From Nostocoides_A vanveenii (GTDB lineage: Bacteria > Actinomycetota > Actinomycetes > Actinomycetales > Dermatophilaceae), in the NCBI RefSeq assembly GCF_039531165.1, contig NZ_BAAAPN010000029.1, positions 20,984-84,983 on the forward strand: a DNA stretch of 64,000 nucleotides, given 5' to 3'. This document shows, piece by piece, positions 8,198 through 16,730 of this stretch. Below the pieces are notes generated by a model. The model was given only the letters and a program-made list of their open reading frames with translations. It made no database searches and was not told where the DNA came from. A program made the position numbers and the translations under genes. Every line of letters begins with the position of its first letter. Position 1 is the stretch's first letter.

Positions 8198-9475
8198 GTG
8201 ACCGGCGGCTACCTCGATCGGCGACCCGGCCGGTATGCCGCGGCGCGCCCGTCGTCGGGCAGGCACCGGCCGTGGCTCCTCCCGCTGGCGTGCGCCGTCC
8301 TGGCGCTGCTGATGTGGGTCGGCCCCTATACGCACGTCGGGCCGTGGGCCCGGCCGGGCCTGACCGACATCGGCGTCTACGAGCGGGTTGTCGAGGGGAT
8401 CAAGGCGGGCCGGTTGCCTTATCGCGATCTCGATCTCGAATACCCGCCCGGCGCAGCGGTGCTCTTCTGGCTCGCATCCCTCGTCCCCGGGCACGACCTG
8501 ACGCAGAGCTTCGGCCGGCTGATGGCCGTGACCTGGGCAATCGCGACCGGCGGGGCGACGACGGCCGCGGGTCTGCTCGGCTATGCCCAGCGGCGCCAGG
8601 CGCTGATCGGGCTGTCGATGGCAGCGCTGCCGTTGATGCTCGGCTCCCTCATCACGACCCGGTATGACGCGGTGGTCACCGCCGTCGTGTCCTGGCTCCT
8701 TGTCGCGGCCCTGGCCACGCGTTGGCGCTGGATGTGGGGCCTGTTGATCGTCGCGACCCTGCTCAAGATCGTCCCCGCGGCGCTCGCGCCGGCCCTGGTG
8801 ATCTGGCAGGCGCACCGCACCGACTGGCGGCGGGCCACCCGTTCGCTCGCGCTCGCGATCGCCGCCGGCGTCGCGATCGTGGCGTCGGTGGTGCTCTGGG
8901 CGCCGGACGGACTGCGCTATGTGGTGCACTTCCATACGGCCCGGGGCGCGCAGATCGAGTCGACGGCCTCCAGCATCGTCCTCGCGCTGCATACGATCAC
9001 CGGGCGCCCGGTCGTGATCGACTCAACCTTCGGCTCTCAAGGGCCGGTCGGCGCGGGTGTGACGGCCTTTGCGCAGATCACGATGGTGGCCTCGGTGCTG
9101 GCGATCGTCGTCCTCGTCGCGAGGTTCGTTCGCCGCCTGACCCGGCGCCCGGCTCCCGCCGACGCGCGCTTGGCCGTCACCGTGCTCGCGAGCACGATCG
9201 TGCTGCTCGTCGTGGGCTCGAAGGTGCTTTCGCCGCAGTATCTCCTCTGGATCGTGCCGGCGACGCTGCTCATCCCCGGCCGCCGTGGCCTGGCCGCGCT
9301 GGGCATGACCTGCGCGACGATGGTCGCGACCCAGTTGTACTTTCCGGGGTACTACTGGTCGCTCGTGGACGTTGAGACCTTGCCCATCTGGTTGCTGCTG
9401 CTGCGCAATCTGCTGCTCATCGCGCTCGTCGTGCTCTGCTGGCCGCGTCGGTCCGCCGCAGCCGGGCGGGCATGA
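8198..9475 (+). CDS. GT87-like (DUF2029) polyprenyl-phosphate-sugar mannosyltransferase, membrane protein
   Basis: An integral membrane protein of about 425 residues with around ten hydrophobic segments. The first loop carries DIGVYERV...LPYRDLDLEYPPGA, which resembles the acidic loop of GT-C fold glycosyltransferases, and a later SPQYLLWIVP motif is typical of DUF2029/GT87 proteins. Family members use polyprenyl-phosphate sugars to build lipomannan-type or other envelope glycans on the outer face of the membrane. I start it at GTG 8198; the long open frame upstream is the SDR read in another frame. It follows the SDR by 8 bases and ends at the hairpin at 9481. The exact sugar and acceptor cannot be told. 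Confidence 0.8.
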   Translation: MTGGYLDRRPGRYAAARPSSGRHRPWLLPLACAVLALLMWVGPYTHVGPWARPGLTDIGVYERVVEGIKAGRLPYRDLDLEYPPGAAVLFWLASLVPGHDLTQSFGRLMAVTWAIATGGATTAAGLLGYAQRRQALIGLSMAALPLMLGSLITTRYDAVVTAVVSWLLVAALATRWRWMWGLLIVATLLKIVPAALAPALVIWQAHRTDWRRATRSLALAIAAGVAIVASVVLWAPDGLRYVVHFHTARGAQIESTASSIVLALHTITGRPVVIDSTFGSQGPVGAGVTAFAQITMVASVLAIVVLVARFVRRLTRRPAPADARLAVTVLASTIVLLVVGSKVLSPQYLLWIVPATLLIPGRRGLAALGMTCATMVATQLYFPGYYWSLVDVETLPIWLLLLRNLLLIALVVLCWPRRSAAAGRA

Positions 9476-9480
9476 CAAAG

Positions 9481-9500
9481 GCGACCACTCGCGTGGTCGC
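9481..9500. terminator. Bidirectional hairpin terminator
   Basis: Perfect 8-bp stem GCGACCAC / GTGGTCGC with a 4-base loop, directly after the stop of the glycosyltransferase and facing a short leftward gene. There is no long T run, as is common in actinobacteria. Confidence 0.7.
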
Positions 9501-9517
9501 CCTGGGTGTCGTTTGCG

Positions 9518-9652
9518 TCAGTGACGCGTGAGGCGGCGGCGCAGCGAGAGCGAGCGCTTGCGCGGCTCACGCACGTCGTGGTGCCAGTCCTGGCTCGCGG
9601 CCCGGAGTTCGTTCATCATGCGGGCGTAGTCCCGGTCGATTGCCTTGTCCAT
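9518..9652 (-). CDS. Small basic protein, 44 residues, unknown function
   Basis: A short leftward reading frame from ATG at 9652 to TGA at 9518. It starts MDKAIDRDYARMMNELRAA, has an amphipathic helical N-terminus and ends in a very basic tail (KRSLSLRRRLTRH). It lies between the hairpin at 9481 and the LysR start, is divergent from lysR with an 80-base gap, and no overlapping frame explains the region better. I do not recognise the family. The basic C-terminus could contact nucleic acid or ribosome, but this is a guess. Confidence 0.6.
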   Translation of the reverse strand: MDKAIDRDYARMMNELRAASQDWHHDVREPRKRSLSLRRRLTRH

Positions 9653-9732
9653 GCCTCTATTGTGCGCCTCCGAAATATTCAGGACAAGCGCGCTTTACTG
9701 CATGACCCATTAGCAGTGATTAAGATTGTCGT

Positions 9733-10617
9733 ATGCTCGATCCCCAGCGCCTGCGCACCTTCCGTTCCGTCGTGGCCACCGGGTCGGTGCAGGCGGCTGC
9801 CGACCAACTCCGGCTGACGCCGTCGGCGGTCAGCCAGCAGGTGGCGGCCTTGCAGCGGGAGACCGGGCTGGTCCTGCTCGAGCGCGCCGGCCGTGGCGTG
9901 CGGCCAACCCCGGTGGGCATGCGGGTGGCGATCGCCTCCGGTGATGCGTTGCGCAGCCTGAATCGCTTGGGCGCGTTGGTGCGCGACCTGCGCGAGGGCA
10001 AGACCGGGCACCTGACGATCGGCCATTTCGCGTCGGCGGGGCTGGCCTTGATGCCGCGCATCGTGCGGACCCTGCGTGCGGAGTTCCCCGAAATGATGGT
10101 CGAACTCGTGCTCAACGACGTGCCCGGTGGTTCGCCGCTGACCCAGCCCGATATCGATGTCCGGATCGAAGTCCCTGACGAGGCGATTCCGTCCGGCTTC
10201 GGTCGGGTGCCCCTGATCGACGACCCCTTCGTCATGGTCGTGCCCCGCTCGCATCCGCTCGCCGACCGAGTCACCGCACGGCTCGCGGACTTCCGCGATG
10301 ACGAATTCGTCGCCAATGACTTCACGGGCTCACCCGTCCATGAGGTGCAAGCCAAGGCTTTTGCCGCGGCGGGTTTCTCGCCGCGCTATATCGTCCAGGC
10401 CGCCGACCACATCAGCGCTCTCGCGTTCGTCGATGCCGGCATCGGGGTGACGATGCTGCCGGTCCTGGCGACCGTCGAGTTGCCCCCACATGTGCGCATC
10501 GTCGCGCTCACCGATCCGGTGCCTGTCCGCCATATCTATGCCCTAGTTCGTGATGCCATCTCGGCCGCGCCCGCGGCGCGCCGCGTGGTCGACTTGCTGC
10601 GCACGCATACGGTCTAA
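9733..10617 (+). CDS. LysR-family transcriptional regulator
   Basis: 294 residues. The N-terminal winged helix-turn-helix is clear: LRTFRSVVATGSVQAAA, LRLTPSAVSQQVAALQRETG, then the periplasmic-binding-protein-like effector domain (LTIGHFASAGLALMPRIV..., VVPRSHPLADR..., DAGIGVTMLP). The start ATG 9733 sits just before the conserved MLDPQRLRTF opening. The upstream sequence has ATTAAGATTG in an unusually AT-rich patch, probably the promoter. It is divergent from the 44-residue gene and 123 bases ahead of the fructose operon, whose regulator has its own leader. The target genes and ligand are unknown. Confidence 0.93.
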   Translation: MLDPQRLRTFRSVVATGSVQAAADQLRLTPSAVSQQVAALQRETGLVLLERAGRGVRPTPVGMRVAIASGDALRSLNRLGALVRDLREGKTGHLTIGHFASAGLALMPRIVRTLRAEFPEMMVELVLNDVPGGSPLTQPDIDVRIEVPDEAIPSGFGRVPLIDDPFVMVVPRSHPLADRVTARLADFRDDEFVANDFTGSPVHEVQAKAFAAAGFSPRYIVQAADHISALAFVDAGIGVTMLPVLATVELPPHVRIVALTDPVPVRHIYALVRDAISAAPAARRVVDLLRTHTV

Positions 10618-10631
10618 TGTCCACATCGTGG

Positions 10632-10685
10632 AAACCACATAAACGGGCGCCCGTTTCGCTTCACATCGACGCATAGATGTGGTTT
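10632..10685. promoter_or_regulatory. Nested palindromes, probable operator of the fructose operon
   Basis: Upstream of the DeoR-type regulator gene lie two nested inverted repeats: AAACCACAT at 10632-10640 pairing with ATGTGGTTT at 10677-10685, and between them a perfect 16-bp palindrome, AAACGGGCGCCCGTTT, at 10641-10656. This is the longest AT-containing symmetrical stretch before the operon and probably binds the regulator encoded next to it. A ribosome site (GAAGGAG) follows at about 10727. Confidence 0.6.
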
Positions 10686-10740
10686 TGTTGTGTTCTGCAG
10701 CCCACAAGGTGTGGGTTTGGGGGACGAAGGAGTCCACAGG

Positions 10741-11502
10741 ATGTATGCCGCGGAACGCCAGCAGCGGATCATGCGCGAGGCGCGCGAGGCCGGTCGAGTT
10801 GAGGTGGTCCTGCTCGCCGAGCAGCTGGGCGTGGCGACCGAGACGATCCGACGCGACCTGACCGCGCTCGAGCGCCGCGGCACGCTTCGGCGGGTGCACG
10901 GTGGCGCCATTCCCGTGGAGCGCCTGGAACTCGAGCCGACCCTCGCGACGCGGGCCGGAAGGCTGACCGAGGAGAAGCGGCGCATCGCCGCCCGGGCGTT
11001 GGAACTGCTGCCCCGCGAGGGCACCGTCCTCTTCGACGCCGGCTCGACAACGGCGGCCATCGTCGACCTGCTGCCACCCGATATCGATCTCACGGTGGTG
11101 ACCAACTCCATCCCGATCGCGGTTGCGCTGGAGAATCACCCGGGCGTCAACCTCTACCTGCTCGGCGGCCGCGTCCGGGGGGTCACGGGAGCAGCCGTCG
11201 GTGAGTGGGCGACCAAGGCCCTTGCGGATCTGGTCGTCGATCTCGCGGTTCTGGGGGCCAATGGCTTCTCGGCGGCACGGGGCCTGACCACACCCGACCA
11301 ATCCGAATGTCAGGTCAAACGCGCCATGGTCGCGGTCGCTCGGCGAGCGGTCCTGGTCAGCGACTCGAGCAAGGCCGGCGATGACCACATGCACCGGTTC
11401 GCCCACTTGTCGGACATCGACCTGGTGTTGACGGACGCCGGGCTGGGTGAGGACGTCGCCGCGGAGATCCGCGCCGCCGGACCCGAGGTCGTGCTTGCAT
11501 GA
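10741..11502 (+). CDS. fruR: DeoR/GlpR-family regulator of fructose utilisation
   Basis: 253 residues. It opens with the family hallmark MYAAERQQRIMREA, followed by the helix-turn-helix VATETIRRDLTALERRGTL and VHGGAIP, then the sugar-phosphate-binding DeoRC domain (FDAGSTTAAIVDLLP..., TNSIPIAVAL, LGGRVRG, SDSSKAG). I chose ATG 10741 because the longer frame from 10690 adds residues without homology and the GAAGGAG site fits 10741. Its stop overlaps the fruK start (ATGA). DeoR regulators of this type usually repress until fructose 1-phosphate binds; position at the head of a fructose PTS operon supports that. The gene symbol is inferred from context. Confidence 0.9.
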   Translation: MYAAERQQRIMREAREAGRVEVVLLAEQLGVATETIRRDLTALERRGTLRRVHGGAIPVERLELEPTLATRAGRLTEEKRRIAARALELLPREGTVLFDAGSTTAAIVDLLPPDIDLTVVTNSIPIAVALENHPGVNLYLLGGRVRGVTGAAVGEWATKALADLVVDLAVLGANGFSAARGLTTPDQSECQVKRAMVAVARRAVLVSDSSKAGDDHMHRFAHLSDIDLVLTDAGLGEDVAAEIRAAGPEVVLA

Positions 11503-12446
11503 TCATCACCGTCACGCCCAATCCCAGCATCGACCGCACCATCGCCGTCGACGACCTGCGTGCCGGCCAGGTCCACCGAGCCACGTCAAGCCGGATCGAC
11601 CCGGGCGGCAAGGGCATCAATGTCTCTCGTGCCCTGACCGCGCAGGACTCCCCGACCCTGGCCTTGGCACCGCTCGGCGGGCCGGAGGGTCACCTGCTCG
11701 GCGAGCTTCTCGCCACGGCCGGGGTCGCGCACCGTCCGATCGACGTCGGGGGTTCGGTGCGGATGAATGTCGCCGTGGTCGAACCAAACGGCACGACCAC
11801 CAAGCTGAATGAACCCGGCCCGGTCCTGAGCGACGGCGAGGCGCAGGCACTGCTCGCCGCGACGGCGGACGCGGCGGTCGGCGCCACGTGGGTGCTCGGC
11901 AGCGGCAGCCTGCCGCCCGGAGCGCCCACCAATTGGTATGCCGATCTGGTCGCCGCCGCTCGTGACCGCGGCACCCGGGTCGCCATCGACAGTTCCGGAG
12001 CGCCGATGGCCGCAGCCTTGGCCGCCTGCCCGACGCTGATCAAACCCAATCTCGACGAGCTCGCCGAACTCGTCGGCCGCCCGCTGACCGTGCTCGGCGA
12101 GGTGGTGGACGCGGCATACGAGCTGGTCGAGGAGGGTATCGCCTTGGTGTATGTCAGCCTGGGCGCCGACGGCGCGATCGTGGTCGGCAATGACGTGCTC
12201 GCCTACGCCCGCGCCACGATCACCGCGCCGCTGTCCAGCGTCGGGGCCGGAGACTGCCTTCTTGCGGGCGTCCTCGACGCCCTCGCCCATGGCGCCGACC
12301 CGGTGGGCGCACTCCGTCAGGGGGTGCTGTGGGGGGCCGCGGCTGTCACCCTCCCGGGCAGCCGCGTGCCCACACCAGAGGACTTGATCGGCATTCCGGT
12401 GCAGGTCGATGCCCATCTCGATCGCTCCCTTGCCCTCGCCGGCTGA
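11499..12446 (+). CDS. fruK: 1-phosphofructokinase
   Basis: 315 residues, PfkB family. It phosphorylates fructose 1-phosphate, the product of the fructose PTS, to fructose 1,6-bisphosphate with ATP. Visible motifs: MIITVTPNPSIDRTI at the N-terminus, PGGKGINVSRAL (substrate region), LIKPNLDELAEL, and the C-terminal PfkB signature with the anion hole and catalytic Asp, SSVGAGDCLLAGVLDAL. The length fits the family. The ATG overlaps the regulator stop, and fruA follows after 27 bases, giving the usual actinobacterial fruR-fruK-fruA order. Confidence 0.95.
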   Translation: MIITVTPNPSIDRTIAVDDLRAGQVHRATSSRIDPGGKGINVSRALTAQDSPTLALAPLGGPEGHLLGELLATAGVAHRPIDVGGSVRMNVAVVEPNGTTTKLNEPGPVLSDGEAQALLAATADAAVGATWVLGSGSLPPGAPTNWYADLVAAARDRGTRVAIDSSGAPMAAALAACPTLIKPNLDELAELVGRPLTVLGEVVDAAYELVEEGIALVYVSLGADGAIVVGNDVLAYARATITAPLSSVGAGDCLLAGVLDALAHGADPVGALRQGVLWGAAAVTLPGSRVPTPEDLIGIPVQVDAHLDRSLALAG

Positions 12447-12473
12447 CTTCGCCGCTGTCTGAAAGGAATGCGA

Positions 12474-14593
12474 ATGCCCCTCATCAACGAAGGTCAGGTG
12501 GTCCTCGACCTGACCGGCGTCGATCGCCACGCGGCGACGCGCACGCTTGCGCAAACGCTGGTAACCAGCGGCCGATGCACCGACATCGACACCTTCCTGG
12601 CCGACGTGCGCAAGCGGGAGGAGACGATGGCGACGGGGCTGCCGGGCGGCATCGGCATCCCCCATGCGCGGAGCGCGGCGATCACGGAGCCGTCGCTCGT
12701 CTTCGGCCGGATCGCCGATGGCATCGACTGGGGCGCCAAGGACGGGCCGGCCCAGTTGATCTTCCTGATCGCCGCGCCCGAGGCTGGCGGGGATGCGCAC
12801 ATGCAGATGCTGCCGAAGCTGGCACGCGCGCTGATGAAGAAGGAGTTCAAGGCCGCGCTTCAGGCCGCCACCACCGAGGCCGAGATCGTCGAGATCGTGA
12901 ACAACGCGGTCTCCCTGGACCCGGCTCCCGCGCCCGCTGCGGCCGTGGCGCCTGCGACCGGGCTCGCCCCGGCGCCAGGGGCATCGGTTATCGCCACCCC
13001 GGGCGTCCGACCGCAGGATGTTGCGGCCACGGCGCCGGTCCGGAGCCTGCACTTCGTCGGCGTCACCTCGTGCCCGACGGGGATTGCGCATACCTATATG
13101 GCGGCGGAAGGGCTCGAGCGGGCGGCGAAGGCGGCCGGTCATACGATCACCGTCGAGACCCAGGGATCGGCGGGCACCACGCCCATCCCGGCGGCCGAGA
13201 TCGCCGCTGCGGACGCCGTGATCTTCGCGCACGACCTGCCGGTCAAGGACATCGGCCGGTTCGCCGGCAAGCCGACCGTCGACGTCGGCGTCAAGAAGGC
13301 CATCGCCGACGGGCCCGCGCTCGTCGCGGAAGCCGCGGACCTGGTCGCGAAATGGAAGACCGACCCGAGCCTCGCCGCGGCGGCTGCTGCGGGTGGCGTT
13401 GCCACGAGCGGCGGTGGCGGCGGCATGGTCACCAAGGTCGACGCGAGCGCGGGCGTCGGAACGCGGATCCGGCAGATGCTGATGACCGGCGTGTCCTACA
13501 TGATTCCCTTCGTTGCCGCCGGCGGCATCATGATCGCCCTGGGCTTCATGCTCTCGAACTTCGCGCTTGGCAAGGAGGGCCCGGTCGAGATCGTCAAATA
13601 CGGACTGACCGCCGAGGGCAACTACAACATCGTCCAGCACTTCAATCCGGTGAGCCTGACGAGCTGGGCGGCACTGCTTGTTGTCATCGGTGCGGCGGCC
13701 TTCGGCTCCTCGTCCCGATCCTGTCCGGCTTCATCGCGTATGCCATTGCCGACCGCCCCGGTCTCGTCCCCGGCATCGTCGGCGGGGCGATCGCGACCAG
13801 TATGGGTGCGGGCTTCCTCGGCGGCCTGGCCACCGGCTTCCTCGGCGGCTATCTCGCCTTGTGGGTCTCACGGTGGAAGGTGCACAAGAACGTCCGCGGC
13901 GTCATGCCGGTGGTCGTCATTCCCTTGGTCTCGACCTTCCTGACCGCCGGGCTGTTCATCACGATCCTCGGCCGCCCGATCACCTGGCTGATGTCGAATC
14001 TGACGTCCGCGCTGGAGGGCATGGGCGGCAGCAGCGCTATCCTGTTGGGCTTGATCCTCGGCGCCATGATGGGCTTCGACCTCGGCGGCCCGGTCAACAA
14101 GGTCGCCTACTCCTTCGGCGTGGCCGGCCTGACCGAAGGGTTGTCGAAGAATCTCGCGGCCGATGCGACCCAATACAAGATCATGGCTGCCGTCATGGCG
14201 GCCGGTATGGTAGCGCCCCTGGCCATGGCCCTCGCCACCACCATCCGTCCGCAGTTGTTCTCCGAGCCGGAGCGCGAGAACGGCAAGGCGGCCTGGTTGC
14301 TCGGGGCATCCTTCATCTCCGAAGGAGCGATCCCCTTCGCCGCGGCCGATCCCGTGCGCATCATGGTTTCCTCGGTCATCGGGTCGGCCCTGACCGGCGG
14401 CATCGTCATGGCGCTCGGCTCCACCTTGATGGCTCCCCACGGCGGTATCTGGGTGGGGTTGTTGATCGGCAAGCTCTGGGTCTTCCTGCTCGGCCTGATC
14501 ATCGGCGTGCTGGTGATGACCGGCATCGTTGTCTTCCTCAAGCGGCGCGACCACAGTGCTGCAGCAGCCGCCGCGCAGACCGTGGAGGCCTGA
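12474..14593 (+). CDS. fruA: PTS fructose transporter EIIABC, frameshifted in this sequence
   Basis: A fused EIIA-EIIB-EIIC permease that imports fructose as fructose 1-phosphate. EIIA (about 1-150) has the phospho-His in GIPHARS (near residue 63). EIIB (about 185-285) has the phospho-Cys in TSCPTGIAHTYMAAEG (near 200). EIIC starts near residue 325 with GTRIRQMLMTGVSYMIPFVA. At about 13706 one base is missing: AAAFG should continue with F/L-LVPILSGF, but the frame moves to the next one, in which the rest of EIIC (YAIADRPGLVPG..., MMGFDLGGPVNK..., ISEGAIPFAAADP) runs to TGA 14593. Both halves are well preserved, so a base-calling error is likely. ATG 12474 has a better-spaced AAAGGA than ATG 12468. 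Confidence 0.9.
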
Positions 14594-14661
14594 CCACTCC
14601 CACTCGGACTTCCGAACCCCGACCACCGACCGCCCCCAGCCCACAGAAAGAGAACACTCAC

Positions 14662-14931
14662 ATGGCACAGCGCACCGTCACCATCGCCTCCTCCGTCGGT
14701 CTGCACGCCCGCCCGGCCGCCCTCTTCGTCGAGGCCGCGTCCGAGACCGGGCTCGACATCGAGATCGGGCGTCCCGGCGAGGACGCCGTCGACGCGACCA
14801 GCATCCTGGGCGTGATGGCCCTGGGCGCCACCCACGGCGAAGAGGTCGTCCTCACTGCCGACGGGGAGGGCGCCGAGCAGGCCCTCGACTCGCTCGTCGC
14901 TTTGCTCTCCCGCGACCTCGACGCCGAGTAG
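14662..14931 (+). CDS. ptsH: Phosphocarrier protein HPr
   Basis: 89 residues, the normal size for HPr. It carries phosphate from Enzyme I to EIIA. The active-site His15 lies in SSVGLHARPAALFVEAA, and the regulatory-Ser region reads DATSILGVMALGATHGEEV, with a Ser at position 47. The ATG at 14662 follows an AGAAAGAGA stretch. It lies 68 bases after fruA and 7 bases before ptsI, so the general PTS proteins are encoded with the fructose-specific ones. This is common in actinobacteria with few PTS sugars. Confidence 0.95.
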   Translation: MAQRTVTIASSVGLHARPAALFVEAASETGLDIEIGRPGEDAVDATSILGVMALGATHGEEVVLTADGEGAEQALDSLVALLSRDLDAE

Positions 14932-14938
14932 TCGACGC

Positions 14939-16642
14939 GTGGGCACCGAGACCAAGGTGGGGATCGGCGTCAGCCCGGGCACGGCATACGGGCCGGTGGT
15001 GCAGGTTGCACCGGCGGTCCGGCCGCCGGTGAACGAGGCGCCGACGACCGATGCGGAGGCCGCGCTCGCCGAGGTCAGGGCGGCCTTCGCCGCCGTTGCC
15101 GGCGAGCTGCAGACGCGCGCTGCGACCGCTGACGACACGGCCCAGCAAATCCTCAAGGCGACGGCATTGATCGCCAAGGACAAGGGCCTGCTCAAGGCGG
15201 CCACCACGCACCTGGCGGCGGGTCGCGGCAAGGCGACGGCCATCGCGGCCGCGGTCGAGGAGTATGCCGCGCAGTTCGAGGCGCTCGGCGGCTACTTTGC
15301 CGAGCGGGTCACCGATCTGCGCGATGTCGGCGCGCGTGCTGTGGCCGCCGTGCTCGGCGTGCCGGCGCCCGGCGTGCCGCACCTTACCGAGCCGAGCATC
15401 ATCGTCGCCGAGGACCTCGCGCCGGCGGAGACCGCGACCTTGAACCGGGCGCTCGTCGCCGGGATCATCACCCAGACCGGTGGACGGACCAGTCATACGG
15501 CCATCCTTGCCGCGCAGATGGGAATTCCAGCGGTCGTGCAGGTAGCCGGTGCGACCGCCATACCGTCCGGAATGCTGGTGGCAATCGACGGTGATTCAGG
15601 CGTGGTCACCATCGCGCCCGACCCGAAGCTCGTTGCGGCACAACAAGAGCGGCGTCGAGCGCGGGCCGAGGCGCTCGCCGCGTCGTCGGGTCCGGGGCTG
15701 ACTCGGGACGGGCATCATGTGGCCCTGCTGGCCAATATCGGTGGCGTCGAGGACGCCGAGGCAGCCGGGCCGCAGGACCTCGAAGGGGTCGGGCTCTTCC
15801 GCACCGAGTTCGTTTTTCTCTCCTCTGACAAGGCGCCCACGGTCGCGGAGCAGGCGGAGATCTATCGGCGGGTTTTCGCGCCCTTCGGCTCCCGGCGCGT
15901 TGTCGTGCGCACCCTGGATGCTGGCGCCGACAAGCCGCTGGCGTTCGCCGACCTCGGGCCGGAGGAGAACCCGGCGCTCGGCCGGCGCGGCCTGCGGCTC
16001 TCGGCCGAACGACCGGAGTTGCTCGACGCTCAACTGGAGGCGCTGGCCGTGGCCGCCCGCGACACCGGAGCAGATGTCCGGGTCATGGCGCCCATGGTGG
16101 CGACGGCGGAAGAGGCCGATTGGTTTGCGCGGCGGGTTCGCGAGAACGGACTGCCCAGGGCCGGCGTGATGATCGAGGTGCCGGGCGCCGCGTTGCGCTC
16201 CGAGCACGTGCTGCGTGACGTCGATTTCGGCAGCCTCGGCACCAACGACCTGGCGCAGTACACCATGGCGGCCGACCGGATGCAGGGGGTGTTATCGGAC
16301 CTCCTCGATCCCTGGCAGCCGGCCGTGCTCGATGTCATCGCGGCCGCCTGCGAAGGCGCGGCCCGAGCGGGCCGGCCGATGGGGGTTTGCGGCGAAGCCG
16401 GTGGCGATCCGCTGCTCGCCCTGGTGCTGACCGGTTTGGGAGCCGGGAGCCTGTCGATGGCGCCGTCGAAGGTGGCGATGGTGCGCTATGCCCTGTCCCT
16501 GCATTCCTTGCCCGACTGCCAAGGGCTGGCCGCCGCCGCCCGAGGCGCGCGAACCGCACGCGAGGCGCTGGATGCCGTGCGCGCCGCTGTCCACGCCGAC
16601 CTGCTCGCCCTGCTCGATCCGACGTGGGCCGCTCCGGGCTGA
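14939..16642 (+). CDS. ptsI: Phosphoenolpyruvate-protein phosphotransferase (PTS Enzyme I)
   Basis: 567 residues from a GTG start seven bases after ptsH. It takes phosphate from PEP and passes it to HPr. The phospho-His is in TGGRTSHTAILAAQMGIPA (near residue 186), the PEP-binding barrel shows GVGLFRTEFVFL and RTLDAGADKPL, and the catalytic Cys is in MGVCGEAGGDPLL (near 483). All Enzyme I hallmarks are present and the length is right. It is the last gene of the fructose operon; 88 bases then separate it from a leftward MFS gene. Confidence 0.95.
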   Translation: MGTETKVGIGVSPGTAYGPVVQVAPAVRPPVNEAPTTDAEAALAEVRAAFAAVAGELQTRAATADDTAQQILKATALIAKDKGLLKAATTHLAAGRGKATAIAAAVEEYAAQFEALGGYFAERVTDLRDVGARAVAAVLGVPAPGVPHLTEPSIIVAEDLAPAETATLNRALVAGIITQTGGRTSHTAILAAQMGIPAVVQVAGATAIPSGMLVAIDGDSGVVTIAPDPKLVAAQQERRRARAEALAASSGPGLTRDGHHVALLANIGGVEDAEAAGPQDLEGVGLFRTEFVFLSSDKAPTVAEQAEIYRRVFAPFGSRRVVVRTLDAGADKPLAFADLGPEENPALGRRGLRLSAERPELLDAQLEALAVAARDTGADVRVMAPMVATAEEADWFARRVRENGLPRAGVMIEVPGAALRSEHVLRDVDFGSLGTNDLAQYTMAADRMQGVLSDLLDPWQPAVLDVIAAACEGAARAGRPMGVCGEAGGDPLLALVLTGLGAGSLSMAPSKVAMVRYALSLHSLPDCQGLAAAARGARTAREALDAVRAAVHADLLALLDPTWAAPG

Positions 16643-16730
16643 GGGGTCAGGCCCGCGCTGCCGCCCCATTCTCGGGGGCCCCCGGGTACCCATCACGTAA
16701 ATGCATTGGCCGCAGCGACGGGCGGGAAAC

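Noticed and set aside
12474..14593. A programmed frameshift in fruA
   Set aside because: No slippery run or stem-loop is visible at 13706, and PTS permeases are not known for this; one missing base is simpler.
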